Shown here: piece by piece, positions 18,339-27,818 of the stretch
Numbering within the stretch: the first letter of the stretch is position 1
How the letters are laid out: each line of letters begins with the position of its first letter
DNA from: Bacteroidia bacterium
GTDB taxonomy: Bacteria > Bacteroidota > Bacteroidia > Palsa-965
NCBI GenBank assembly: GCA_023151315.1
Contig: JAKLJE010000016.1
Span: 29,336-93,335 of the forward strand
Length of the DNA: 64,000 nt
Direction: 5' to 3'
Notes under the pieces: model-generated
Seen by the model: the letters and a program-made list of their open reading frames with translations, nothing else
Database searches by the model: none
What the model was told of the DNA's origin: nothing
Position numbers and translations under genes: made by a program

Positions 18339-21300
18339 TTATTCTGCACTGTGATTTTCAGCGTGGTGCACTTCTGTGTTTTTGTTACCGCCGGTCAAAC
18401 GACGCAAACGGTTTCTGAAACGCTCACCGAGAATGTACATCACCGGTAATACAATTAGTGTAAGAATCGTTGCAAAGCTGAGTCCGTAGATCATTGTCCA
18501 TGACAATGGTCCCCAGAACGCCACACTGTCTCCACCGAAGAACAGATGCGGATTGAATTCTGCAAACAACGTATAGAAGTCGATATTCAAACCAACAGCC
18601 AGCGGAATCAAACCGAGAATTGTCGCAGTTGCGGTCAGCAATACCGGAGTCATACGCGTTTTACCGGCTTCAATTACCGCTTCACGAGTAGGCATGCCGC
18701 GTTCTTTCAGAATGTCGATGAACTCCACAATCAGAATTCCGTTTCGGACAACGATACCTGCAAGTGCTACAATTCCAACACCCGTCATGATGATGGAAAT
18801 GTTGCCGCCGAAGATCGCCAGGCCGAGGAACACTCCGATCACACTGAAGAAGATTTCAGTAAGAATGATGATCGGTTTGCCCACTGAGTTGAACTGTGTT
18901 ACGAGAATCACAATGATCAAGCCGATTGAAGAAAGAAGCGCCCAACCGAGGAACGAGGCTGTTTCGGCCTGCTCTTCTGCCTGTCCGCCCATCTTGATTT
19001 CCACTCCGGGAACTTTGTGCGTGAGCGTCCATGCTTCAACCTGTGCCTTCACGTTTGCAGCAACTTCGTTCGGGTTGAATTCTTTCAGAACGTTTGATTC
19101 AAGCGTGATGATGCGCTTCTGCGCTTTACGTTTTACTCCGCCGTAACTCTGACCGTAATAAATGTCGGCAAACGAAGACAAAGGAACATTGCGAATCTGC
19201 CCGCCCATGTTCATATCGCGATATGTGAACTTCAGGTTGTTCAGTGCATTAAGATCTTTACGCTGATCTTCAGCATAACGGATCATGATCGGATACTCAT
19301 CGTTCTCATCTCTGAACTTTGAAGCTTCCGCTCCGAACACGGCATTACGCAATTCCATCCCGATCATACCGGTTGAAATTCCTTCGCGATTCGCACGCTC
19401 ACGATCAATGTTGAACACGATTTCAGGTTTGCTTGCTACAACATCACTCTTGAGTCGTTCAACCCCGGCAATGTTTACGCTGTCCAGATAAAGTTTCAGT
19501 TGGTCTGCAGTGGAAATCAAAGCTTCAAGTTTGTCGCCTGTGATTTCTATGCTCACCGGTTTTCCTACCGGCGGACCGCCTTGTTCCTGTTCAACGATAA
19601 TAGACGCATCAGGAATTTTATTCTCACCGAAAGACTTCTGAATTCTGGTAAGGACATCTGCAGTTGACTTGCCATGACGCTCAGCGAATTTCACGAATGC
19701 AACAGACACTTTCGCTTTGTGCGGTTGTACGGATAAGTCCGGAGTTCGCGGGTCACCGGCACCGAATGCCACGTTGGTGATGATGGAGTTCACCAGATCT
19801 TTATCTGCTCCTATCAACGAATCAATTCGCTTCTCCACTTGCAATGCAACCGCGTTTGTACGATCCTGATCTGTACCGACAGGCATTTCAATGTAAGCGT
19901 AAATGAAGTTCGGATCAGCTTGCGGGAAGAAATCAACTTTTGGCTGACGTATTCCGATTCCGACGAATGAAAGAATGAAAAGTACGATCATCGATGTCAG
20001 TACAGTCCCCGGATGATCAATAGCCCAAACGAGTTTGCGTCCGTACCATTCACGCACCTGCGGCCAGCGTTTTTCCTGGAATGCAAATATCCATTTGCGA
20101 AGTACGTAGTGATGCAGAAGTACGCACAACAGAATGAAGATGGTAAGGTTTGCAAGGAAAGGACTGAAAGTATATGCCAGCAATCCGAATCCGCCGCCGA
20201 AGATCATGAGCTTCTTCAACCATGAAGGCCAGCGGTTCACTTTAGCCGTTTCGGAATCGTAATGACGCATGAACTCCACTGCGAATACCGGGTTGAAAAT
20301 GTAAGCAACAAGCAATGATGCGAGTAACGTTATGATCAGCGTTATCGGTAAGTACATCATGAACTGACCGATGATTCCCCCCCAGAATGCCAATGGAATA
20401 AATGGTGCAAGCGTGGTGAGTGTTCCGGACAATACAGGAAGGAAAACTTCTCCCGCTGCGAGCTTCGCAGCCCTGATGATGCTCATGCCTTTATTCTCAA
20501 GGAAGATGCGGTGCGTATTTTCGATCACCACAATTGCATCGTCAACTACAATTCCCAAAGCAAGAAGGAACGCAAACAGCACGATCATGTTCATCGTGAA
20601 TCCTACGCTGTCGAGCACAATGAAAGCAACTGCCATTGACAACGGCACGGAAAGCGCCACGAAGAATGAGTTGGTTGCTCCCATGAAGAACATGAGTACA
20701 ACGAGTACAAGAATGAATCCGATTACGATGGTATTGATCAGATCGTGTAATGTAACACGTGTCTGTTCGGATTGGTCGCCGGTAATGGTGATCGTTACAT
20801 CCGAAGGAATAGAACCTGATGCTTTCATCTCATCAATCAGATCGAATATTTTATCTGAAGCGTCAACGAGGTTTTCACCCGGACGTTTGATGATGTTGAG
20901 TGTGATTACATCTTTCCCGTTCAAACGTGCGTAGCTTTCTTTCTCCTTGTTGGCATCAACCACTTCGGCAACGTCTTCAAGATAAACATGTGCACCTGCC
21001 TGAGATCCGATCACGATACGCTTTAACTCATCAACGGTTTTGAATTCCTTCTTTACCGCAATGGAACGCTTCATTCCGTCAGCAGTGATAGAACCGCCTG
21101 AAATGGTCATGTTTTCGTATTGAATCGCGCGCTGAATATCGCCAAGCGTGAGTTGCAGCACCTGCATGCGGTACATGTCAACATTCACCTGAATCTCACG
21201 ATCAAGCGCACCCACCATATCCACGCGGGTGATTTCTTTCATCGACTCAATCTGATCTTTGATATCTTCAGCGTGAATCTTCAGTTTCTTCAAATCAGGA

Positions 21301-21758
21301 CCTGCAATGTTCACGTACATGATCGGGAATTCGGAGAAGTTCACTTCCTGAGCATTCGGGCCGGAAGTAAGTTTCTCGGGAAGATCTGTCTTCGCTTTGT
21401 CTATTGCGTCCTTAACTTTCTGAAGTGCTACGGAAACTTCAACATCGGTGTTGAATTCCACAACCACGTTACAGAAATCCTGAACAGAGTTACTCGTTAC
21501 TTTCTTTACACCGGAAATACCTTTGATTTGTTTTTCCAGCGGTTTAGCTACGAGGTTTTCCATGTCTGTCGGAGAAGTTCCGGCATAAATGGTAGTCACA
21601 TAAATCGTCGGGACTTTTACTTCAGGAAATCTTTCCTTCGGAAGTTTCTGATAGTAAACGATACCTGCGAAGGAGAGAAACAGGACAAGCAAAAAGGAAG
21701 TTGTCTTGTTGTCAATTGCCCACGACGTAGGTTTGAATTCTTTTATTTTGTCAAGCAT
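18339..21758 (-). CDS. RND-family efflux permease (AcrB/MexB type)
   Basis: The 1139-residue inner-membrane pump has one N-terminal helix (about 20-38), a porter domain, helices 2-6, a second porter domain and a C-terminal helix set. Helix 4 keeps the proton-relay Asp pair in LGIVVDDAIVVIENTHRIF. The C-terminal half contains GVGIVALAGIVVRNGILIVEF. A longer than usual central insert with extra hydrophobic segments (about 490-560, LKKLMIFGGGFGLLAYTF) is common in Bacteroidota. It is the last gene of a tetR-tolC-adaptor-RND operon. Substrates are unknown. Confidence 0.93.
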   Translation of the reverse strand: MLDKIKEFKPTSWAIDNKTTSFLLVLFLSFAGIVYYQKLPKERFPEVKVPTIYVTTIYAGTSPTDMENLVAKPLEKQIKGISGVKKVTSNSVQDFCNVVVEFNTDVEVSVALQKVKDAIDKAKTDLPEKLTSGPNAQEVNFSEFPIMYVNIAGPDLKKLKIHAEDIKDQIESMKEITRVDMVGALDREIQVNVDMYRMQVLQLTLGDIQRAIQYENMTISGGSITADGMKRSIAVKKEFKTVDELKRIVIGSQAGAHVYLEDVAEVVDANKEKESYARLNGKDVITLNIIKRPGENLVDASDKIFDLIDEMKASGSIPSDVTITITGDQSEQTRVTLHDLINTIVIGFILVLVVLMFFMGATNSFFVALSVPLSMAVAFIVLDSVGFTMNMIVLFAFLLALGIVVDDAIVVIENTHRIFLENKGMSIIRAAKLAAGEVFLPVLSGTLTTLAPFIPLAFWGGIIGQFMMYLPITLIITLLASLLVAYIFNPVFAVEFMRHYDSETAKVNRWPSWLKKLMIFGGGFGLLAYTFSPFLANLTIFILLCVLLHHYVLRKWIFAFQEKRWPQVREWYGRKLVWAIDHPGTVLTSMIVLFILSFVGIGIRQPKVDFFPQADPNFIYAYIEMPVGTDQDRTNAVALQVEKRIDSLIGADKDLVNSIITNVAFGAGDPRTPDLSVQPHKAKVSVAFVKFAERHGKSTADVLTRIQKSFGENKIPDASIIVEQEQGGPPVGKPVSIEITGDKLEALISTADQLKLYLDSVNIAGVERLKSDVVASKPEIVFNIDRERANREGISTGMIGMELRNAVFGAEASKFRDENDEYPIMIRYAEDQRKDLNALNNLKFTYRDMNMGGQIRNVPLSSFADIYYGQSYGGVKRKAQKRIITLESNVLKEFNPNEVAANVKAQVEAWTLTHKVPGVEIKMGGQAEEQAETASFLGWALLSSIGLIIVILVTQFNSVGKPIIILTEIFFSVIGVFLGLAIFGGNISIIMTGVGIVALAGIVVRNGILIVEFIDILKERGMPTREAVIEAGKTRMTPVLLTATATILGLIPLAVGLNIDFYTLFAEFNPHLFFGGDSVAFWGPLSWTMIYGLSFATILTLIVLPVMYILGERFRNRLRRLTGGNKNTEVHHAENHSAE

Positions 21759-21790
21759 AACCTTGATTTTACCTTATATGGGACAATGAG

Positions 21791-22915
21791 TTATTTCAAC
21801 GGAGCAATAACGTCTCCCGGGTTAAGGTCTTTCGATCCGTCTGTGATCAATTGATCTCCCGGCTGGAGTCCGCTTGTGATTTCCGCCATTCCGTTGTAAG
21901 TCCAGTTGTATACAACTTCACGTTTTTCCGCAACCAGATTTTTGTCTTTCTGAACGGCTACGTAAACGAAATTCTTTCCGTCGGCACTCTGCTGAATTAC
22001 GGCCAGCGGAGCGATGATTGCAGAATCATTACGGTAATCGTTGATTTTAAGCACTGCAACCATGTTCGGCACGACATTCGGTTCGTTCGGCGCCAGAGCA
22101 ACTTCAACATTGAACGTGCGGTTCATGTTGTTGATCATCTTTCCGCTGTAAGAGATTTTTGTATTGATCACTTTGTTATCTGCATCAGGAAGCTGAACAG
22201 ATACTGCATTGCCGGTGCGTACTTTCGAAATGTAACCTTCTGCAACCTGCGCTTTCACGCGAAGATTGTTTGTGTTAACCACAACGATATTCGAAAATCC
22301 AGGTGAAGCCATTTCACCTGCTTTCAGGTTCACAGCATCCACAACTCCGTTAATCGGAGATTTGATCTTCGCCATATCTATCTGTTCGTTTACAGCTGCA
22401 ATCTGTTTTTCAAGCGCTTCGTATTGTGTTTTAGTCTGCAGGTACTGTATCTCAGTTCCGATTTTCTGCTCCCACAATTTCTGCTGACGCTCGTAAACGT
22501 CTTTTGCAAGGTCGCGCTGAATTTTCAGAGCACCGAGTTGCTGAATCATTGCATCGGCATCAAGTTCAGCGAGAACCTGTCCTGCAGAAACATTATCACC
22601 TGCGTGAACATAAACGCGCTTCACAAGACCCGGCATCTGCGGACCCACTGCAACGCTTTCATCGGCATCAACTTTTCCTTGTATGTCTATCGAATGCTCA
22701 AATGTATCACGAGCAATAATTGTAATGCGCACAGGTTTCCCCGCTTTAGTGGAGTCGCCCTTATTTTTTGAAACCTGAAGTTCGAGTTCCGCAATTTCTT
22801 TGCGCAATGCTTCAAACTCGGCTTTCTTGGCTTTGAGTTTCTCTTCCGCTGAACCATCGCCGCCGCAAGATGCGAGAACTGCTGCCGCTGCAAGAAGAGT
22901 GATGAAATTTTTCAT
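21791..22915 (-). CDS. RND efflux periplasmic adaptor lipoprotein
   Basis: The start at 22915 (MKNFITLLAAAAVLASCGGD, lipid Cys 17) gives 374 residues. An N-terminal coiled coil (AEEKLKAKKAEFEALRKEIA) precedes the paired lipoyl segments (VGPQMPGLVKRVYVHAGDNV and IKSPINGVVDAV) that flank an alpha-hairpin. The beta-barrel and membrane-proximal domains end the protein. It bridges the RND pump (32 bases downstream) and the TolC-like channel (28 bases upstream). Its leader is nearly the same as the tolC leader. Confidence 0.92.
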   Translation of the reverse strand: MKNFITLLAAAAVLASCGGDGSAEEKLKAKKAEFEALRKEIAELELQVSKNKGDSTKAGKPVRITIIARDTFEHSIDIQGKVDADESVAVGPQMPGLVKRVYVHAGDNVSAGQVLAELDADAMIQQLGALKIQRDLAKDVYERQQKLWEQKIGTEIQYLQTKTQYEALEKQIAAVNEQIDMAKIKSPINGVVDAVNLKAGEMASPGFSNIVVVNTNNLRVKAQVAEGYISKVRTGNAVSVQLPDADNKVINTKISYSGKMINNMNRTFNVEVALAPNEPNVVPNMVAVLKINDYRNDSAIIAPLAVIQQSADGKNFVYVAVQKDKNLVAEKREVVYNWTYNGMAEITSGLQPGDQLITDGSKDLNPGDVIAPLK

Positions 22916-22942
22916 ATGATTCGGATTTATTCGGTTGGTAGT
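22916..22942 (-). repeat. Leader element shared with the tolC gene (copy 2)
   Basis: The 27 bases directly before the adaptor ATG match those before the tolC ATG (24294-24320) at 23 positions, including CGGTTGGTAGT in plus-strand orientation. The element might be a translation enhancer or an operator. Confidence 0.5.
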
Positions 22943-22943
22943 A

Positions 22944-24293
22944 TTATTTAGTAAGTTGTCCTGTTGCTTTGTCGTATTCCACTTTGGCAATTACCGCATC
23001 GTAGAGAGCATTGAAGTAATTGGTCTGTGCTTCTTTCAATGCTGTTTGTGCGTTAATCACTTCGAGGTTGGAACCGACACCCTGATCGAATTTCTTCTGT
23101 GCTACGTCAAACACGCTTTGCGCGAGTTCCATATTCGCTTTCTGAGATTCGAGTGTTGCTGTTGAATTCTGAAGATTCACTTTTGCAACGGCCTGCTGCA
23201 TGTCAATAGCGCGACGCAAAGCAACGAGATCGTTCTCCGCCTGATCAATGGAAATTCTGTTGTACTGCAAACGGTGGTGACGCTGCAATCCGTCGAAGAT
23301 CGGCATGTTCACCTGTATACCGATTACGAAAATCGGATACCAACGTTTGCGTGCGAAGATGTCAAACTCCTGACGCTGCGCCTGAGCGGAAAGTGAACCG
23401 AAGAACGCAATCGTCGGAAGATAACCCGCACGCTCTGCTTTGAACATCAGTTTCTGTGCATCGAGATTTCTCTCGAGAATCTGATATTCGATTCGGTTTC
23501 CGTAATTGAATTTACCTTGTGTTGCTGCTGCAGGTGTAAAAACCACATCCGCAAGTTTATCTGCCAGTACAAGATTTGCAGATTGATCCATGCCGATCTG
23601 ATACTTCAGAATTACCAGAGAAAGATCCAGCAGGCGTTGCACGTTGCCGACTTCTGTAAGAAGGTTGTTGTACGCAACAGTGATACGATCAAGATCAATT
23701 TTTTCAACGAAGCCGTTATCATAAAGAACTTTCGTATCATCCTTCATCTTCTTCAGTTTCGTAACATTCGCATCCAGCAAACCTTTGCGCTCCTGATTCA
23801 CCAAGGCAGTGTAGTAGGCTTTGGTTACTTCAGCTGAAGCTTCAATCTGCGTACGTGTTACGTTTTTCTGTGCGAGATCCTGATATACTTTCGCTCCTTT
23901 TACTCCGTAGAACCAAGTGCCGCTGAAAAGCAACTGTGATCCGCTGAAGTTCGCAGTGGAATTGTACTTCGTACCGAACTGAACAGGGATGTATGCTCCC
24001 GGAGGTCCTCCGAATACTTCTGCAGGAATCAATGAAGTAGGAATTTCAAGGAAATCCTGAACCTGGAAACTTGCATTGATTTGCGGCAATGCAATACCCA
24101 TTACTTCTTTTGTTTTTTCTGTGGCCTGTGCTTGTTGCAATTGCGCCGACTTCACAGTTGTGCTGTGTTGCAATGCGTAATCCACAGACTGCTTGAGGGT
24201 GAAAACGTAGGTAGAAGTATCTTCCTGCTGTGCGCTGAGTTTCAGGCCGAACAGAAGTGCTGCTCCCAGAATCCACTTACTGATTGTTTTCAT
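22944..24293 (-). CDS. TolC-family outer-membrane efflux protein
   Basis: The 449-residue protein has a signal peptide (to about residue 21, LKLSAQ) and two outer-membrane-efflux-protein repeats rich in long helices with Gln, Ala and Asn. It ends with FDQGVGSNLEVINAQTALKEAQTNYFNALYDAV, typical of TolC homologues. It forms the outer-membrane channel for the adjacent RND pump. The gene follows tetR by 56 bases. Confidence 0.92.
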   Translation of the reverse strand: MKTISKWILGAALLFGLKLSAQQEDTSTYVFTLKQSVDYALQHSTTVKSAQLQQAQATEKTKEVMGIALPQINASFQVQDFLEIPTSLIPAEVFGGPPGAYIPVQFGTKYNSTANFSGSQLLFSGTWFYGVKGAKVYQDLAQKNVTRTQIEASAEVTKAYYTALVNQERKGLLDANVTKLKKMKDDTKVLYDNGFVEKIDLDRITVAYNNLLTEVGNVQRLLDLSLVILKYQIGMDQSANLVLADKLADVVFTPAAATQGKFNYGNRIEYQILERNLDAQKLMFKAERAGYLPTIAFFGSLSAQAQRQEFDIFARKRWYPIFVIGIQVNMPIFDGLQRHHRLQYNRISIDQAENDLVALRRAIDMQQAVAKVNLQNSTATLESQKANMELAQSVFDVAQKKFDQGVGSNLEVINAQTALKEAQTNYFNALYDAVIAKVEYDKATGQLTK

Positions 24294-24320
24294 ATGCTTG
24301 GAATTTATCCGGTTGGTAGT
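24294..24320 (-). repeat. Leader element before tolC (copy 1)
   Basis: This 27-base element lies immediately upstream of the tolC-type gene start and is 23/27 identical to 22916-22942. Its position in the tetR-tolC gap makes an operator for the TetR protein possible, but I see no strong dyad in it. Confidence 0.45.
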
Positions 24321-24349
24321 TGTTGAATCGTTTAACGCTTTGAAATATT

Positions 24350-24973
24350 TTATTCTTCTTCAGTTATTTCTTTGATTTTATTGATCAGCTTGTGTCCTTT
24401 CAGAGTACAGATTCCGTAGAGGAAGTGTTCCACCATTGCAATCTGAACATCCAGCATGGAGTATTTATCCGGTGGAAAAACGGCTGGATTGAACCCCAAC
24501 TCAATTTGCTCAACACGAAGTTTCGATATGATCTTCGTGTTAATGTCGACGCGCACAAATCCGTCTTTCTTACCTTTCTCCAAGGCCTGTTCTACCATGC
24601 CGAGCGCAACTTCCGTTCTGAACTTGGTTACAATCTCCCAGGTTTTCGGATGAAACTTGCGCAAATCGTAAAGCATGTTCGGGTTGATACTTGAAAACAT
24701 GCGATGCATTTTCCGCATGTGCCCGAAAACTTCTTCCACAACATTCGCTGAATCGCGAGCTATGCATTCGAACTCTTCACAATCAATCGCAAATTGCCTT
24801 TGCATCAACGTGTGAATCACTTCATCCTTATTGCGGAAATACTGATAGATGGTTTTCTTCGACATCGCAAGATGCTTCGCGATATCATCCATGGTCACAC
24901 TTTTTATCCCGTGACGCATGAACATTTCCAGCGCTGCTGCTAAAATCCGGTCTCGTGTTTCTACTTGTGACAT
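24350..24973 (-). CDS. TetR-family transcriptional regulator
   Basis: The 207-residue protein has an N-terminal TetR DNA-binding domain (about 8-55): ILAAALEMFMRHGIKSVTMDDIAKHLAMSKKTIYQYF. The helical C-terminal ligand domain ends in KLINKIKEITEEE. As first gene of the tetR-tolC-adaptor-RND set, it likely represses its own operon and responds to a pump substrate. TAGTTTTG on the minus strand at 24981-24988, a TAnnTTTG match, lies only 7 bases before the start, implying a very short leader. Confidence 0.92.
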   Translation of the reverse strand: MSQVETRDRILAAALEMFMRHGIKSVTMDDIAKHLAMSKKTIYQYFRNKDEVIHTLMQRQFAIDCEEFECIARDSANVVEEVFGHMRKMHRMFSSINPNMLYDLRKFHPKTWEIVTKFRTEVALGMVEQALEKGKKDGFVRVDINTKIISKLRVEQIELGFNPAVFPPDKYSMLDVQIAMVEHFLYGICTLKGHKLINKIKEITEEE

Positions 24974-24980
24974 TTGCCGG

Positions 24981-24988
24981 CAAAACTA
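24981..24988 (-). promoter_or_regulatory. -7 promoter element of the tetR efflux operon
   Basis: The minus strand reads TAGTTTTG, matching TAnnTTTG, 7 bases before the tetR ATG. No clear -33 element was found. The rest of the 289-bp gap up to asnS shows nothing recognisable. Confidence 0.4.
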
Positions 24989-25262
24989 TGGAAACGTTTT
25001 TTGAATTTTGAGTTTCTTCGATGAAATTCCCGAAAAATCCGACGAATTGAGGGTTTAAAAACCGGCTAAAACGTTGAAAAACAATAACATAAAATCGAAT
25101 TGAGTGTGACGTGGCGTTATTTAGATTTATTCCATTTCTGTCCGGAAGTTTCTATTTGTGGATCCGGTTTCCTGTTTTCGACTCTGGATTCTGAACGATT
25201 ACAAGCCCGCATGATAACGCACCCTTTATTTTTCGTTTTTTTGTGTCCCAATTATCAGCATC

Positions 25263-27131
25263 ATGGCATACGAAACAATTAAAGAGCTCCTTCATTCGGA
25301 GCAGGTTGAAAGAGAAGTAACAGCGAAAGGCTGGGTACGCAGCGCGCGCGGAAACAAATACGTTTTGTTCATTCACCTGAATGACGGTTCTACAATCAAG
25401 AACATTCAGGCTGTTGCTGATATTCCGAAGTTCGATGAAGAAACATTGAAGCGTGCAGGAGCAACCGGCGCATGTATCGGTGTTACAGGTAAACTTGTTC
25501 AGTCGCAAGGCAAAGGTCAATCACTCGAAATTCAGGCAGAGAAAATTGAAATCTACGGCGACTGCGATCCGGAATTGTATCCGTTGCAGAAACGCGGTCA
25601 GGATAGTAAAGACAAAAAACCTGTTACACTTCCATTGGAGTTTCTGCGTGAGAAGGCGCATCTGCGTCCGCGCACAAATACTTTCGGAGCGATTCTTCGC
25701 ATTCGTCACAACATGACTTTTGCGATTCACAAGTTTTTCAACGACAAAGGATTTTACAATTTGCATTCACCGATCATCACAGGTTCCGATGCAGAAGGAG
25801 CAGGAGAGATGTTCCGTGTAACAACTTTGCCTATTCGAGACACTCCACTCATCAATAAAGAATTAGATGAAGTCGCAAAGAGATTTCGTGGCGAAGTTTT
25901 CGACCTTATAAAAGCTAATGGTCAAGCTGATTTGATCAAGTCAATTTCTTCAGCTATAAAAGATATCACAAGGAAGAAGAAACTATCAAAGTCCTATGAC
26001 TTCTCTGATTTGATTGTGGCTTCGATAGGGCAAGTGCAAGAACTGAAAGCAATTTCAGAAGATGTGAAAAAAAATAGGGCGCTTGTAGATCAACTACAGA
26101 CGGCGTTTGATGCATTAATTCGTGGTGAATACTTCCAAAACCTTGGCGGAGAGTTGTTTTACGGGTACAGATTTCAATCAATTTATGAAGTGGACCTTAA
26201 CAAACCTGCTCGAAGACGATTTAGTTCAAGAAATCACCCACAGTTGATGTTTTCATTTTACAACTTTATGAGGTTTCATAGAAAGCTGAGGGCGGATATT
26301 AAAAGTGAAGTAGACTTTACTTATGATTTTTTTGGGAAAGCAACCAACCTTACAGTTTCCGGACAGCTCGAAGGTGAATTGGCTGCACTGGCATTAGGAA
26401 AAATTTACACTTTCGGACCAACGTTCCGTGCGGAGAATTCCAACACGCCGCGTCACCTTGCAGAGTTCTGGATGATTGAACCGGAGATGGCGTTCTACGA
26501 CATCAACGACAACATGAATCTTGCAGAGGAAATGTTGAAGTATCTCATCAATTATGCGTTGCACCATTGTAAAGATGACGTACAGTTCCTGAACGATACC
26601 TACGACAATAAACTGATTGAGCGTTTACAGTCTGTACTGGATAAACCGTTCACGCGCATTTCATACACTGAAGGAGTGGAGATTCTGAAGGAAACACATT
26701 CCAAGAAAGCGTTTGAGTTCCAACCTGACTGGGGTAAAGATCTGCAGAAGGAACACGAAAACTATCTCGTTGAACATTTCGGCGGACCTGTAATAGTAAC
26801 CGGTTACCCGAAAGACATCAAAGCGTTCTACATGAAGCAGAACGAAGACGGAAAAACCGTTCGTGCAATGGATATTCTTTTCCCTTGGATCGGTGAAATC
26901 ATCGGCGGATCACAGCGTGAAGACAACTACGATAAGTTGTATGCACGAGTGAAGGAAATGGGCATTCATGAAGAATCACTGTGGTGGTATCTCGAAACAC
27001 GCAAGTTCGGTTCATGCGAACACGCAGGATTCGGTTTAGGATTTGAACGCTTGCTGTTGTTCGTAACAGGAATGACCAACATCCGCGACGTGATTCCGTT
27101 CCCGCGCACTCCGAAGAATGCGGAGTTTTAA
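25263..27131 (+). CDS. asnS: Asparaginyl-tRNA synthetase with an inserted domain of about 150 residues
   Basis: AsnRS attaches Asn to tRNA-Asn. The OB-fold anticodon domain (about 1-130) and the class II core are intact: [24 protein letters not shown] (motif 2) and [29 protein letters not shown] (motif 3). The protein has 622 residues, where about 465-480 is usual. The excess lies between FRVTTL (184-189) and [10 protein letters not shown] (350-359), segments normally joined by about 15 residues. The insert reads through in frame, is mostly predicted helical, and is about 37% GC by hand count against 46-47% in its flanks. It has no intein splice motifs. I recognise no family for the insert. 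Confidence 0.95.
   Translation: MAYETIKELLHSEQVEREVTAKGWVRSARGNKYVLFIHLNDGSTIKNIQAVADIPKFDEETLKRAGATGACIGVTGKLVQSQGKGQSLEIQAEKIEIYGDCDPELYPLQKRGQDSKDKKPVTLPLEFLREKAHLRPRTNTFGAILRIRHNMTFAIHKFFNDKGFYNLHSPIITGSDAEGAGEMFRVTTLPIRDTPLINKELDEVAKRFRGEVFDLIKANGQADLIKSISSAIKDITRKKKLSKSYDFSDLIVASIGQVQELKAISEDVKKNRALVDQLQTAFDALIRGEYFQNLGGELFYGYRFQSIYEVDLNKPARRRFSSRNHPQLMFSFYNFMRFHRKLRADIKSEVDFTYDFFGKATNLTVSGQLEGELAALALGKIYTFGPTFRAENSNTPRHLAEFWMIEPEMAFYDINDNMNLAEEMLKYLINYALHHCKDDVQFLNDTYDNKLIERLQSVLDKPFTRISYTEGVEILKETHSKKAFEFQPDWGKDLQKEHENYLVEHFGGPVIVTGYPKDIKAFYMKQNEDGKTVRAMDILFPWIGEIIGGSQREDNYDKLYARVKEMGIHEESLWWYLETRKFGSCEHAGFGLGFERLLLFVTGMTNIRDVIPFPRTPKNAEF
25830..26310 (+). other. In-frame foreign-looking insertion within asnS
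   Basis: Encoded residues about 190-348 have no counterpart in the AsnRS proteins I know. Arg is mostly AGA, AGG or CGA here, while flanking asnS uses CGT and CGC. GC for 25861-26340 is 177/480 by hand count. The peptide contains basic [13 protein letters not shown] and [11 protein letters not shown] segments and an aromatic block [16 protein letters not shown]. Boundaries are approximate. Confidence 0.75.
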
Positions 27132-27138
27132 TTAACAG

Positions 27139-27240
27139 CGCCGTCAGGACTTCTTTATTGCGCTGTCAGGACTTACGTCCTGACAGATCGGACGACTTAC
27201 GTCCTGACGGATCAGACGACTTACGTCGTGACAGCCGCAA
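27139..27240. repeat. Palindromic repeat cluster, block 1
   Basis: A perfect palindrome at 27163-27186 has 10-nt arms CTGTCAGGAC and GTCCTGACAG around TTAC. It is preceded by a partial copy (CCGTCAGGACTTC) and followed by two further variants (GACTTACGTCCTGACGG and GACTTACGTCGTGACAG). The block starts 8 bases after the asnS stop and runs into the 3' end of the convergent minus-strand gene. Confidence 0.9.
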
Positions 27241-27582
27241 CAATACAACTGTGCTGATGATAAACGCCAATGCCGAAGCAAGTATTTTCACATTCAGACT
27301 GAGAATACCAATGATGAAAATAAACACGAGCAAGAGAGAAAGCATTCCGGTGCCGGTGTATATCATCCAACGTTTCGGTTCTCTCTGGAACAATGTAATC
27401 AGTAATAGTAACTGACCGATAAACGGAATCAGAAACGCAGGATGCACTAATGCTTGCTTCGCGCCTGAAATCAGAATATTCATTTCGATCTCCAACAGAA
27501 ATCCGCTTTGTTCTCCGCCCCATTCGAGATAACCGATAAAGGAAGAGAGAATGACAGCTAAAGTTGCAATTCGGATTTTCAT
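27166..27582 (-). CDS. Small membrane protein with repeat-derived C-terminus
   Basis: The start at 27582 (MKIRIATLAVILSS) gives 138 residues. There are about four hydrophobic helices: 4-18, 42-63, 70-92 and 93-112. The helices end at VVLLRLS. The remaining tail (SRRKSSDPSGRKSSDLSGRKS) is encoded entirely by the palindromic repeat at 27166-27235, so the original stop codon was probably lost and the frame extended into the repeat. I do not recognise a family. The gene is convergent with asnS. Confidence 0.6.
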   Translation of the reverse strand: MKIRIATLAVILSSFIGYLEWGGEQSGFLLEIEMNILISGAKQALVHPAFLIPFIGQLLLLITLFQREPKRWMIYTGTGMLSLLLVFIFIIGILSLNVKILASALAFIISTVVLLRLSRRKSSDPSGRKSSDLSGRKS

Positions 27583-27587
27583 GATAG

Positions 27588-27815
27588 CGTTGTCAGGACT
27601 TGACATTTGACAGACTCTTTAAAAATCCTCTCCCTCCGGTGCTTCTTCCTCGTCTTTTATCGCGCTGTCAGGACTTACGTCCCGACGGATCAATAGACTT
27701 ACGTCCTGACAGTTGACTAATCCTTACCCTCCGGAGCTTCCGCGTTGTCAGGACTTCTTTGTCGCGCTGTCAGGACTTACGTCCTGACAGATCAAGAGAC
27801 TTATGTCCTGACAGG
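27588..27815. repeat. Palindromic repeat cluster, blocks 2-4, with copies of a gene 3' end
   Basis: TGTCAGGAC-type palindromes recur at 27588-27613, 27660-27712 and 27742-27815; the perfect 24-base palindrome is at 27767-27790. Between them, 27623-27657 is identical over 35 bases to 27823-27857, the last codons of the AsmA-like gene, exactly 200 bases away. A diverged third copy lies at about 27718-27740. The stretch contains no gene of its own. Confidence 0.88.
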
Positions 27816-27818
27816 GGA

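Noticed and set aside
21120..21854. Plus-strand open frame opposite the RND permease
   Set aside because: It is an antisense shadow of a well-supported coding region and shows no recognisable motif.
25830..26310. Intein or homing endonuclease inside asnS
   Set aside because: No Cys/Ser at the N-terminal junction, no His-Asn plus Cys/Ser/Thr at the C-terminal junction, and no LAGLIDADG, HNH or GIY-YIG motif.
27139..27815. Possible CRISPR-like array
   Set aside because: Repeats are irregularly spaced palindromes with related flanks, no uniform spacers, and no cas genes nearby.
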